Source: Zanthoxylum bungeanum
Lineage: Eukaryota > Streptophyta > Magnoliopsida > Sapindales > Rutaceae
DNA length: 64,000 nt
Assembly: GCA_019454045.1 (NCBI GenBank)
Contig: SKCR01034805.1
Coordinates: 1-64,000, forward strand
Direction of reading: 5' to 3'
Part shown: positions 23,148-34,486 of the stretch, in pieces
Layout of the letters: the number at the start of each line of letters is the position of its first letter
How positions within the stretch are numbered: the first letter of the stretch is position 1
Notes under the pieces: model-generated
What the model was told of the DNA's origin: nothing
Seen by the model: the letters and a program-made list of their open reading frames with translations, nothing else
The model's database searches: none
Translations under genes and position numbers: made by a program

Positions 23148-26100
23148 TCATTTGATGAGCTTAATGACTTTTCCAAGACAATTGTCCGAAGGCTTAGGTA
23201 AAGGTAAGTATGCAATAGGGCATCCAGGATTAAGTTGCTCAAACCTGCAAACAAAAACAAAAACAAACAAACAAACAAACAAACAAACGAATAAATAAAG
23301 ATAAAATATCGGGTACAGATGTTCGTTTTTTTATTTTTATTTTTAAAAAAAAGGAGAAAAAAAGTTTTGTACATAAATTTATTTGTACAAACTATTGCTA
23401 GTATGAATTTTTAACAAAATAAAAACATTAAAAGAAAACTCACTTGTAGTTAAGGAGAAAATAATGGAGGAAAGTACACAACTCAAGTTTTGTGAGATCA
23501 GCTCCAGGGCAAATCCATGATCCACCTCCAAAGGGAATGAAAGCTCCTGGTCTTGTTACATGATTCTGTTCAGAATGGTAGGTCACAATTGTGGCTTATC
23601 AAGCTCGGAATCAAGTGAAACTTTCATTGTCTCTCATGTTTTAAAAAAATTCTACATTAACTTCAAATATATATATATTTTTTTATAATATTTCTCTTTA
23701 TTAAGTAAACTTTCATTCTACTACAACAGAATTTTGATAATTTCTCTGTTTATTTTTGATACTTACATCCCATCTTGAAGGATCATATTCTTTTGGATTT
23801 GAATAAATTTCAGGATCCATATGAACTCCTCTGTTCCAAACCAAAACTTTCCATCCTTTTGGTGCAGTGTAACCTTGAATATTAACATCTGTTTTAGCCT
23901 CTCTGAAAACTGTCAACGAAATATTGGTCCTGCGTAATGTCTCATCTATAACCTAAATCATCAAAAGAAATTGTTATATATATAATAAGTAATAGCCTAC
24001 AAGGGCGGGATCAAGTGGCTTTCAGCATATTTATTTAGCTAGCCTCTCAAATTCTGACTCTTGAGAGAAATATAGAGTTAAAATTTATATAGACCCTTAC
24101 CTTTAAAAAAAAAAAAAAATACAAGCAATCAAGAATAAGTTTGCATTGGATTCCCTGTAGTCTTGGCTCATTGAAAAGACAATCATAACATACCTTACCA
24201 AGATATTCCATTTGCTTAATTTCTTCAAAACTCAACCTTTTGTGCGTAGATGATCTTTTCTTTATAATCTCTTCTTGCTCTTCCTGTCAAGCAAAGCAGT
24301 AATGTTCAGAATTTACGAGTTATTTTTTTCTTTCCGGGGGAGAATTGATATTTAGGTGTCCCTAATATATTTTCAATTATTCATTACATCACACCTTGGC
24401 TTTGATAAGCATTTGTGGATGTTGATGGAGGTAAATGATAGCCCATATGATAGCATGAGCAGAGCTTTCGTGACCAGCTAACAAGATTGCGATAAGTAAA
24501 TTAATGATATAAGAATCTTCAAGGCCGCCTCCATTCTCATCTTCAGCTTTCATCATTAAATCAATCATGCCTTTCTTTCTTTGCTGCTCACTTTCTCTCA
24601 TTCCCCTTCTTTCATCCAATACCGCTTGAAGAATGTCTACCAACTTATTTCGAGCCTAATAAAAATTGAATGGTACTCAGACGTAGCCTTTAATTTAGAG
24701 TCCGATATTAAATTATTTGAAATATCTTGATAACAGATTTAAAAACACTAGTGAAATAACTCTCCTTATTTACCATTAGTTAAGAAATTCAATAACTTGG
24801 TATGTTTCTGAAATTTCAATAGCATCACAGTTAAAGAAAAGTTAAATGAAGATAAGGGTGTTCTAATCAGGGGCTGAACATGCTTGTGACCAAATTGGAT
24901 TGGGCCATGGCCCCCACAAAAAAAAAAAAATGATTTAATATTTATATAGCCAATTTTTCATGTTTCATTCCTATTTCTAATTGAAATTTACTCTATTTCC
25001 TTTAAAAATCTATAACATTTTCTTGGGACTTAGTCAAATAAGTGGGTACCCTCCAGTGGTTGTTGGGACATTTCCCCATTTTTATTTAGGAGTTGCTTTT
25101 GTTTAGGAATTATTGTTGTCTCTTTTGCTTATAAAAGATCAAAGAACAAAGAGACAGAGGTATATGTCATATTTTGCTCAACATTTGTTTTTCTTGTTAG
25201 GAGGTGTAGAGTCTCTCGAACGATTTTGAATTTATGCTATCTTTATTTTTTATTTTTGTAATTTCTTATCCTAAATTCAAAATACGCAGGACTATAAGAC
25301 TACTTTAAGCTCAGTGGTATCACAAGCATAGCTAAAAAATCTACTTAATGAAAGAGAGGATAGTAAATAATAAACTTTGCTTACCTTAAGTGCTTTATGG
25401 AAAGCAAAACCAGGGATATTAATGGCCGGAGACTTGAGTCCATGAAGGATATCAGTATAGAATTTCTCCACTGAGCCAACAACAAGTGTGTCACTGCTTG
25501 ATCCGAGGAAGATGTGTGTAATAACCTTGAAAGTAAGCTTTTTCATCTCAAATAAGAACTCAACTGGTGTGTCCAAGCTAGCCAATTCCTCCAATGAACT
25601 AATCACAATGTCTTCAATATACCCAATATACATTGTTAGTGCCTTGTCACCCTTTATTGGAGTTGCTGTTAGCTTACGTAGACGCTTGTGCTCTTCGTTT
25701 GAAAATGTAAACATTTTCTCTCCCATTAATTTCTTTGTGGATGCTGGATTTCCTCTTCTAAATTGGTCAATGTCCATTAACACTTGCCTGCATATGAGTG
25801 ATAATTAGATTAACTATTAACTTCTAAAGATGATATAAAATATTTGGAGGAACATTCTTAGGATTCCAAATTTGTTAAATAGAACAATGTAAATGAGAAT
25901 ATAAATTCATAAACTTCCTTTTCTTAAAAGTCAGTTTTTAAGGATGAGTTCTACTCATGAGTTTGTAACAATTAGTATCAGAGTAGACACCACGATGAGT
26001 ATAGGATCAGACACACTATGCTGAGTATGTGATTGGTATTGGTGCAGCTTTGTAACCGTTGTTGCGGACGAGGTACCTGAAGACGGGATATGAGAAGCCA

Positions 26101-26909
26101 TCCAGCTAGGTATGATGGGCTGCCATGGATGTCGGTTGCGAAGAGTGGTCAAATGTTAGGATCTCAAATTTCATATGGGTGAAATAGAATAATATAATTG
26201 AGAATATAAGTCCTCTCCTTACAAACAGAGTTTTTGGGATGACTTCTATTCAATTCGGTATGATGAGCCGCTATGGACGTGGGTTGTGAGGCATGGTGTA
26301 ATATTAAGATCCCAAATTACACATGGATTAAATAGAGTAACATAAATAAGATTATAAGTATATGATTCTCTCTCCTTACAAGTCAATTTTGAAAGATGAG
26401 TTATACCCAGTAATTTAAAACAAACACTTACCTGCATGCTTCTGGTGTGCACACAATGATACTTGGGCTCCCAAATAGGTGGCTCTTGTATACACCTGTT
26501 GGACCGTACCTGAAAATTTTACAAGTTATCATCTAATGCAGCCCAAGGGGCTATGCCCCCCCAACCAAAAAAAAAAAAAAGGAATATTTATTTTTATTTA
26601 TTAGCCTCTTGAGGTATCACAAACAACATAGATGAAAAAAATCATGAAATTAATAAAAGAGAGAGACCTGTTAATTAAGTTGGAGATGAAGATATCAGGA
26701 TCACTGGATTTGAAAGCTTTGAGGAAAGACAACATGTTGCCAAGCAGAGGCCACCCCATATCCCCAGGAGGAAGAGAATACTGTCTCTTTTTTCCCAATT
26801 TACTAACATAATACAATTCATTTACTTTCCTCAATAATCCAAACACAACAACATAACTGCCTATCAAAATTGCCAAAGTCAACCACAACAAATCTAACTC
26901 CATTGTCAT
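23148..26909 (-). CDS. Cytochrome P450, CYP88 family (kaurenoic acid oxidase / triterpenoid oxidase type)
   Basis: Membrane-bound heme monooxygenase of the endoplasmic reticulum. Eight exons joined by seven GT-AG introns: 26909-26668, 26509-26432, 25787-25385, 24655-24395, 24283-24194, 23952-23767, 23565-23444, 23244-23148. They stay in frame for 1,479 nt (492 residues, normal P450 length). Visible are an N-terminal anchor (about residues 5-26), the proline hinge LPPGDMGWP, the I-helix AGHESS, ETLR (ExxR), DPSRW (PERF region) and the heme loop [10 protein letters not shown] with its Cys ligand. The usual Arg of the heme loop is Trp here. '[15 protein letters not shown]' near the C-terminus is typical of CYP88, which holds ent-kaurenoic acid oxidases (gibberellin) and triterpenoid oxidases such as beta-amyrin 11-oxidase. 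By eye it looks nearer the triterpenoid group, but substrate cannot be settled. A second ATG lies at 26903. AATAAT-type poly(A) signals occur just downstream. Confidence 0.94.
23249..23288. repeat. (CAAA)n microsatellite at the intron 7 acceptor
   Basis: An imperfect run of CAAA units. On the gene strand it reads GTTTGTTTG..., directly upstream of the CAG acceptor of P450 intron 7 (exon 8 starts at 23244), so it forms the pyrimidine-rich tract of that splice site. Confidence 0.9.
25845..26425 (+). mobile_element. Degenerate TRIM-like element in P450 intron 2
   Basis: Three related blocks of about 110-120 bp start near 25850, 26153 and 26302, each reading roughly 'ttaggatcccaaatt...tggatTAAATAGA...ataag...ctccttacaag...gatgagttctac'. 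After the first block comes 'attagtatcagagtag' (25971-25986), close to the initiator-Met primer site. Short LTRs, this primer site and no coding sequence fit a TRIM (terminal-repeat retrotransposon in miniature), here LTR-internal-LTR-internal-LTR. It lies wholly within the intron (25788-26431), with no sign of disturbing the flanking splice sites. Confidence 0.55.
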
Positions 26910-27399
26910 AATGTTTTCTTTATCCCCCTGTGTTTTCTTCTTTCTTTGTTTCTGTAATTATTTGCAGTTGTCTTTTTAAAGGGCTTTGGGAAGTCAAAGT
27001 CCCACACTAGCTCCCTTTTTTTAAATATATTGTACTAGTTTTTATAATTTGGGTTGTAATGGATGCAAAAGGCCAAGTAAATATGTTTAATTTAAGGTTT
27101 AGGTTGAATGGGAGTGGGGGTGCAATATATAAAGAAAAGATTTGAACCATCTCTAAGGGATAGGAATATTCATGTCCAGTTTTATATCCAGAAAGTGTGA
27201 TAAGATTTTAGTCTCTCATAATACTTCATATTCTTATTCTACATAATTTTAGGGTGACCACACTCTTTAAATTTAGGAGGAAGAAATCGTGTTCTACATA
27301 TAAACCAATGCTACCATAAAAACTAATGAATTGATTCCCTAAACTAAAAATGATGTCATTTTTGAATAGTTGTTGGGATCCATGTAGAGAGCATTATTA
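26910..27399 (-). promoter_or_regulatory. Probable P450 promoter region
   Basis: Non-coding sequence upstream of the P450 start. A TATA-like TTTAAAA lies at 26974-26980, about 65 bp before the ATG, and a W-box core (TTGACT on the minus strand) at 26992-26997. No repeat was recognised here, so this is the only clearly non-transposon 5' flank. Element calls are short matches and could be chance. Confidence 0.35.
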
Positions 27400-28440
27400 G
27401 AGCCATATACCTTGTCGGGATCCATGTCTCCTGCCGGTAGCATCATGCCTCTGTCGGGGTGTTAAAATTTTGATATTAGAGCCAGATTTAGGTGACGGTG
27501 AAGCTAAAAGGTATCTGATTGTCTGAGTAAGTTTTCTATTACGTATAGACCATATAGGTCTCATGTTTATAAATTATTTTGATTTCAGGTATATAGTATG
27601 ATGTACGATGATTTTGATTTGATATGGGTGGTTCAGATGATCGGTACATGTTTGTATGTTATGAATATATATATAATGTATATATGTATACTAAGTTAAA
27701 ATTATGTCGTTTATATAGATATATGTAAATGTATGTGATGTAAATTCAATGTGTTTGAGGTACGAGTAATTCTATGATATTGATAGTCTGAATTGTAAAC
27801 GAATATCTTTATTTTTTTGTGCTTCGATATTTTGATTTATTTTTTGAGAACTTGGTATTTGAATCATGGCATAAAAGTTTTTGAGAAGAAAAAGAAAAGA
27901 AAATAAGAAAGAAAGAAAGATTTCAGATATTTTGGTTTTGACTATAAAGGATAAAAGATATGTTTTAGCCTCGACACTTGATTCATGTTTTTATGTTTTG
28001 TGATTTATCGATATGTTTACGTCGAGGTGCTTGATGATATGTTTCCGTCTCGATGCTCGAAAATGATTTTGATGTTTTTAAACCGTAAAAATTTATTTCC
28101 GTCGAGACATTTAAAAATCTATTTCCGTCACAGTGCTTGATAGTTTTATATTTTTGACCCTCCGTGAAGCTTGTATATGTTTCGTTCTGACTCGGTCATG
28201 GTGTTTGTTATGCTACTCTGTCGACGTGGTCTTGTTCATACACTGTCCAGTCAGTGCGTGCGACGTAAACAATGGACGCTTGATAAGTATTTTGAAAAGT
28301 TTGTATACGAGACAATGATTTTGAAAGATATGCATTTGATCTTTGATCAAGTTTTCAAATATTTATTTTTGGTTTAAACATATTTGGGTTTGGGGAAAAA
28401 ATGATTTCAAAACAATTACGTTTTGATTATAATACATTTC
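27400..28440 (+). mobile_element. Tekay-C-related fragment
   Basis: Plus-strand copy of the end of a Tekay-C-type LTR (about 27405-27467, 'cctgccggtagcatcatgcc' then 'ggggtgttaaaa'), a decayed primer site ('ttgatattagagcc' near 27472), then the non-coding internal region to about 28370 with the same 'gtttccgtctcgatgctcg' themes. Several C-to-T changes relative to the Tekay-C version suggest age and methylation. No genes. Confidence 0.7.
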
Positions 28441-28455
28441 GATATCGTTTATTGA

Positions 28456-28855
28456 CATGAATCCAACCACTCAAGAAACGTTAGATGTCATGACCACTAA
28501 TATGGTAGAGCCTTTGCAAGTACCAACATGGCCAATCACACGCCAAAGAGCTAAGAAGATCAAAGACGCAATGGCGGGGCTAGCATAAAATGCCATGGTC
28601 GAGTGTGACAAACAACTCCAAGGCATATTGGCATCACATGAAGGCTTCTATGGAGTGGGCCAAAGTTATTTCACTTGACCCAAGTCATACCAGATTAACG
28701 CACCAACAATTCGGAAGTCAAGTACCTTTTTCACGAATCAAGCCGAATTAAGTCCAACACCAAAAATTCGGCAAAGACAAGAATTTGTAGGCTTCCAAAC
28801 ACATCATTGGGCCTATATACATATAAAGCCACAAATTTTGGGGATTTTTTTTTTA
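28456..28855 (+). pseudogene. C-terminal tail of a gypsy polyprotein and following sequence
   Basis: Plus-strand reading gives a TNMVEPLQVPTWPITRQRAKK stretch in which the 'PITR.RAKK.K.A' motif marks the tail of many plant gypsy polyproteins. A stop follows shortly after. The rest (28670-28855) is probably the adjacent LTR or untranslated end; it finishes in a T run next to the oppositely oriented pol at 28856. The head-on join shows rearrangement. Confidence 0.5.
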
Positions 28856-30474
28856 TCAAGGAGACAATTTAGATATGGCTTTGGCTATTGGCCATTTTTC
28901 TTGCATAAGAACCGCTCCAATGTCTATCCCGGATGCGTCACACTCAATCTCAAATGTCTTCTCAAAGTTGGGTAGCGCCAAAATTAGTGCACTGCACAAC
29001 TTCATTTTAAGATCCTGGAATGCACGCTCATACTCTTCTCCCAATTTGAAGCCAACAGTTTTCTTCACTACTTCAGTCAGTGGTGTTGCAATACTGCTGA
29101 AGTTTCTAACAAACCTGCGGTAGAAGCTTGCTGATCCATGGAAGCTTCTGACTTCTATTACAATTGTAGGTGTAGGCCAATCTTGAATTGCCTTTACCTT
29201 CTCTACATCAACTTTGATGCCATCTGCACTTACAATAAAACCAAGGAAAACAATCATATCCGTACAAAAAGTGCACTTACCAAAGTTAGCATACAGTTTT
29301 TCCTGCCTTAACACTTCAAGAACATGCTTCAAATGTATAACATGCTCATCTAATGTTTCACTATAAACTATGATGTCATAAAAATAAACTACAACAAACT
29401 TACCTATAAATGCACGCATAACATGATTCATCAATCTTATAAATGTGCTAGGTGCGTTTGTAAGACCAAATGACATAACTAACCATTCATACAAGTCATA
29501 CTTGGTCTTAAATACAATTTTCCACTCATCTCTCTCTCTCATGCGAATTTGATGGTATCCATTCTTCAAATCAATTTTACAAAAAACTTTGGAACCATAC
29601 AATTCATCCAACATGTCATCTAATCTAGGAATAAGGTGACGATACTTTACCGTTATATTACTGATCGCTCGATAATCAACGCACATACTCCACGACCCAT
29701 CTTTCTTAGGAACTAGAAGTACTGGTACCGCACAGTGACTCATATTTTCTCTGACATACCCTTTCTCCATCAAATTTCACACTTGCCTCTGAAGTTCCTT
29801 CGTTTCCTCGGGATTGCTTTGGTAGGTTGTTCTGTTAGGAATGACTGCGCCTGGTATGAAATCTAACTGGTGCTCAATACCTCTAATGAGTGGAAGCCCA
29901 CTAGAAATGTCATCTGTCAGCACATCACTGAATTCATGCAAAAGCTCTATTCGCTTAAAAGCTCTATTCGCTTCACTCCACCCATATAGAAGCTCTTTTT
30001 CACTCGCCCTTTTATTTCCCCTTAAGATCACTCACACTCCTTTTGGGAACACTCAGGCCCTTAGCCTTAATTTCCTTACTAGGTTCGGTCATACTCCCCT
30101 CACGTGTTTTCTGTAAGGCTGTGTTTACACTCTTTCTCTTTCTCACTAACGATAGCCTTGCTAATGATCTCACTCTTATTAAAACTTTCGGCTACTACTC
30201 CAGCTTGTTGTCGTACACTCTCATTTACAACAAATTCTTCAAACATCTCATTACCCATATTGTTATCTGATGGCTCCACATAATGTACTTTATCGACATT
30301 ACCATGTCTCTCACTACTCGTACTTCTCTGAAAATACAACACATCATCATATGCCTGCTGAAGTGTTAAAGGAACAAGAGTAATGACTCTTTCACCACAC
30401 TTGACTTTATATCTATTCATGTCCATATCATAAACCACTTTGTGGTTCTCAATGACAAGTTCTTTGTGGGTCAT
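28856..30474 (-). pseudogene. Ty3/gypsy (Reina-like) pol fragment, inactive
   Basis: Minus-strand remnant. The post-protease linker (30100-30474, with the 'Y.VKCGERVITLVPLT' block) comes first, then the N-terminal RT segment (29777-30031), then RT proper (28856-29773) with '[16 protein letters not shown]', '[12 protein letters not shown]' and '[10 protein letters not shown]', and the start of RNase H ([11 protein letters not shown]). The catalytic FDD box reads FYD, removing an essential Asp. Stops separate the pieces, and gag, most of RNase H, integrase and LTRs are missing. It is dead and truncated. The Reina assignment rests on motif style only. Confidence 0.85.
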
Positions 30475-32774
30475 CTTTGTGATCTTGGAAGGGTTTTCGC
30501 GATTCTTGGGATTCTATCCATTGCGAGGGGTTTGTTTGGCCTAATCCTCCAAATGAATTCCGCATCATTTATGATATTATTTGATATGATATGTTTCTGT
30601 CATGACGCTTGAATATGGTTTTTATGATTTCAAAAAGTTATATGGCGACTTTCACAAGAAATGTCAATATTTTAATTAGGGAATAAATACCCTAATTAGA
30701 ACCACTTTGTGTGTACACACACTAATACAGTCAAATATGAAAAATAAGTTAAAGATAGTGAGATAATATTAGTTTGAGATTGTTGATGTCAAGTGATGTG
30801 TGTGCGCACTATGAGATTCGACACACACACACACACATATATATTAATAACGAAAAGTCAATTTATTTATCGAGGTTATATTATATATACACGCACAGAG
30901 ACAAATAAGGAATATAACTAAACTTGAACGGAATAATGATGTTTTTTCTTCTTCTTTTTTTTTTGGGGGGAGATTCGTGATGTCAGGTTCTTAATTTTTA
31001 TAAATTGATGATGCCTCGTATTAGAATGATTGAGCTGAATTTATACAAATTAACATGATGATAACTTGTATATGAATAATCATGTGCTATTAGATCGCAT
31101 CTTTTTAATTTTATTTAAAGATGATTTCATGTAGAATGTTGATCTTTCTCTCCTTTTGCTTCGTCTTTTTTCTGAAATCACAGAAGTGAGATTTTTTGGC
31201 TTTATTGTATTCTGGAAGGTATATTTTCTTAACCTAACAGTAAATTGAGGACAATAATTATCTTTAAAAAAATATAATTCACGTCTCAAAGTAATTCTCT
31301 ATTCTTCTTTGTGTTTCTTTGAAATGCTTGATCTCTCGTGTCATGTCCCTAATTTCTATTTTATATAAAATATACACACACACTAATAAAGACAAACAGA
31401 GAATAAAAGTAAACTTGAATAGAATGGATGTATAGTTCTTTTTAGATTCTTGATGTCAAGTCCCTAATTTTTATTAAGTAATGTGTATACACATAATATA
31501 TGGAATATAAGAAAGCTTGAGTACTTAAAGTGGAGGACTATTTCTTTATATGATTCTTGATGCCAGGTCCTTAATTTTTATTTTTACAATAATAAAGAGA
31601 TATTTCTTCGAAATCCTTCACGATCTTTAATTTTTGTTAAGAATACGTGTGGCCTGCGTTAATACCGACAAATAGAGTATGTAAATAAACTTGAAGGGAA
31701 TATAAATAAAATAATTTTTATTTTATCTATATGCTAATACCAAAAAAATAGGGAATATAAATAAACTTGAATAGAGTTTAAGTTTTATTTTTATTTAAAT
31801 TTTTTGTTGTCATGACTCAATTTTATTTAAAAAGAAAAAAAATATGTGTCCATTGACTTAACCGACTAGCGTTTAAGTTTTTTCTTTTTTTGAATCGATT
31901 AAGTTGATTATCCTATAGTTTGTTTGTTTGTTTTTGACTTTCTGGTTTTTTATTTTATTTATTTTTGTTTTTCAAGAACGGCTCTACTAGTTAATAGAAC
32001 TTCAACGGATACTAGTTACTCTGAAAAAAAAAAAAAATTAGTTACAAAATGACTTTAAAATCTATTAAATATATTGTTTCACTAGAACAAAAATAAAAAT
32101 ATTGACACTTGAAAAAGGAATATTATCGAAAACTATAAAATATATTTGAGGATTTATTATAAAAAGAGGTAATAAGACAATTAACAGTTCCATGCAAGTA
32201 TCAAATATCTTTCCATCACATTTTACTAATATGGTTGAGCTGTTGAAGATACAAAAGATATGGATCACTATATAATAGAATAAGAACAAATAATTGCTTT
32301 GAGGTGTGGACTATATTTTCTTTAAAGTAATTATTATCTCTAATTTATTGTCACATTATGACAATATACCCCTAAGATACAACAAAGCCAAGAAATCACA
32401 AATCAATAATTCTGTGATTTTCAAAAGTATTTCAGAGAAGAAAACAGATATAGAAAAGAGATAATAATATTCTGCAGGGAATTGCTATTATATAGAATAC
32501 GAATTCAACAAATACATCCATTGAGAAAAACACATATTAACTTAAATACCAATAGTTGTGTCTAATCAAAAAAATAAAATACTAACTGTTGCAGTATTTA
32601 AGTCTAATAGTCACATTGGTTCATCTTAAAGCAATATTTAAGTCACATTGGTTCACGAAAAAAATATTTAACAAAATAATTAATTCAAAAAATAATTATA
32701 AAAAATTAATTCATAAAATTAATTATTTAAGAAACACGCACGCGCCACATGCCACAAGTACCCAATTGCCTATC
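30475..32774. other. AT-rich gene-free region with decayed repeats
   Basis: No gene is supported. 30570-30650 looks like another scrap of Tekay-C internal sequence. Between about 30890 and 31810 a degenerate unit recurs about every 100-110 bp, built from 'gattcttgatgtcaagtccc', 'taatttttatt' and 'aaataaacttgaatag'. An (AC)8 run lies at 30821-30836. The stretch up to 32774 flanks the Athila-like element on its left. Confidence 0.5.
30821..30836. repeat. (AC)8 microsatellite
   Basis: Simple AC dinucleotide run followed by an AT run (30837-30845). Confidence 0.9.
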
Positions 32775-33200
32775 TGACATACTCACAAAGTGATTCTTTA
32801 ATCCCAAGTATAAGAGTGTCAAATTAATAAAATAACCCGGTAAGTCCGGGGTCGATCCACATGGAATAGATTTAATAAGATAAAATAATAAATTAAGTGA
32901 AAAGAAAATGATTGAATTGTTTGAAGTTGATTGGAAATTTTTAAATTGGACTGTAATAATAAAATAAAATATTGGGGCTAGTGGATCCACTTTTAATATT
33001 TTAAATTTAGAAATCTCACTTTTTATAATAAATAAATTGTCATTATTACCAATTAATTTATTTCAGGAATTAATTATGCCAAAACAAATAAAACCAGCCA
33101 TAAAGGCGGTGATAACTTTTGTCTATAACAAGTCCAGTTAGATACTCAATTATGAAAAATAAATAAAACCAGCCAGATATGCGGTAATAAAGTTTGTCAA
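32775..33200 (-). repeat. Athila-like 3' LTR, outer part
   Basis: Matches 55023-55440 of the 5' LTR ('actcacaaag', 'cccaagtataaga', 'taacccggtaagtc', 'aaaaccagccata'). The match is cut at 33200 by insertion of the gag-only element and resumes at 48340. Confidence 0.88.
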
Positions 33201-34486
33201 TGTTGCGCTATTTTTATATCGTACCGAAAGTGTACGGTGTCAAGTTTTAGTAAAGATGAGTTAAGAGTGTCGAACCCACAGGGATTGTGTTAAACTCACA
33301 CTAAGTACTACAATTGATAATCCTAACTTTATTTAGAAAATAAATAATAAAGATTTAACTAGATAAATAATATATAAAAATATTTAGATATGAGGAACTA
33401 ATACGATAGAGATTCTAGAGTATGATTTCACCTAGCTATCCCCTATGTATTTATCATGTCAATTAATCTTTGTTCAGTTGTATTGTTCATAAGTCAAGAA
33501 TCCTAAGTATTAACTCCCTCTCCCGAGTATCAGTGAAAATATTATCAATTACAGACTTCGATATCCCTATAAAAATCTAGTAATTAACAACTCATTACGT
33601 CTTGTGATTCTATGCTAACGACTTCAAATGAACTATATATTCTCCCGAACTCTATAGAATCCTAGGTTATATTCTCTAGATCTTTTCAGAATCCCTCTCT
33701 CCCGAGTGATAGATTCCAAACATGCATCATCTCAAATTGTGGCCAGCAACCAAGAAGCATTAAACTCAAAAGAATATAAATAAACTGAATAAAACTTCAT
33801 AACAAAATTGACAAACAATACAAAGGTTCAAGCATCAATTACATCATTCTCCAGAATTAAGGAGTTAGTTCATGACTAAAGATACAAACAATAAGAACAG
33901 GTCATGAATCTAAAGGAAATCATTAGAGTTCTAAGAAAGAAACAAGAAGATAAAACCCGAATTGAATCACTTCCTCTTCGGACGTCACCACTTTTGTCTC
34001 CTCTTGTCGCTCTTCAATCCTCCTCCTTGGATCTCTTTAAAAATAAGTGTTTTGTGTTTTGTGCTGTGTATTAGCCTCCTCTCTTAGTCTTGGACGAACT
34101 TATGTATTTATAATAGAGCATTGGGGTCCTTGTGCATGTAAAAACCCTAAAATTAGTGTTACTGGTCGCTGCGGGGCGTCGGAAAGTGGGGGTCGCGGCG
34201 CCCAAATCTCTGGATTTTGTATGGCAGAATTTGAAGGCCATCGCGACACACAAAAAAGGGCGCGTCGCGACGAGTTACAATGTTCCAGGATTTATGCTTT
34301 CCGCATTTCTGGTATTCCCACGTGCTTCTGATGCGTCCGTATGGTTCCAAAATACGTATAAATGCCCCAAGATCCATATAATAATGCTTCCTACAAATAA
34401 AACATAAAAGAACTACAAAATACGTTAAATGAACAAAATAGTAAGCTAAGAATGAAGTAATAAGTGGGTATAAATCACACTTATCA
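33201..34486 (-). repeat. Gag-only element 3' LTR
   Basis: 1,286 bp, TGTTGCGCTA...TTATCA, closely matching 47039-48334. The end near 34150-34290 is unusually GC-rich with CGTCGCGACG-type repeats. The polypurine tract lies just inside (34487-34500, AGTTTAAGGGTG on the minus strand). Confidence 0.9.
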
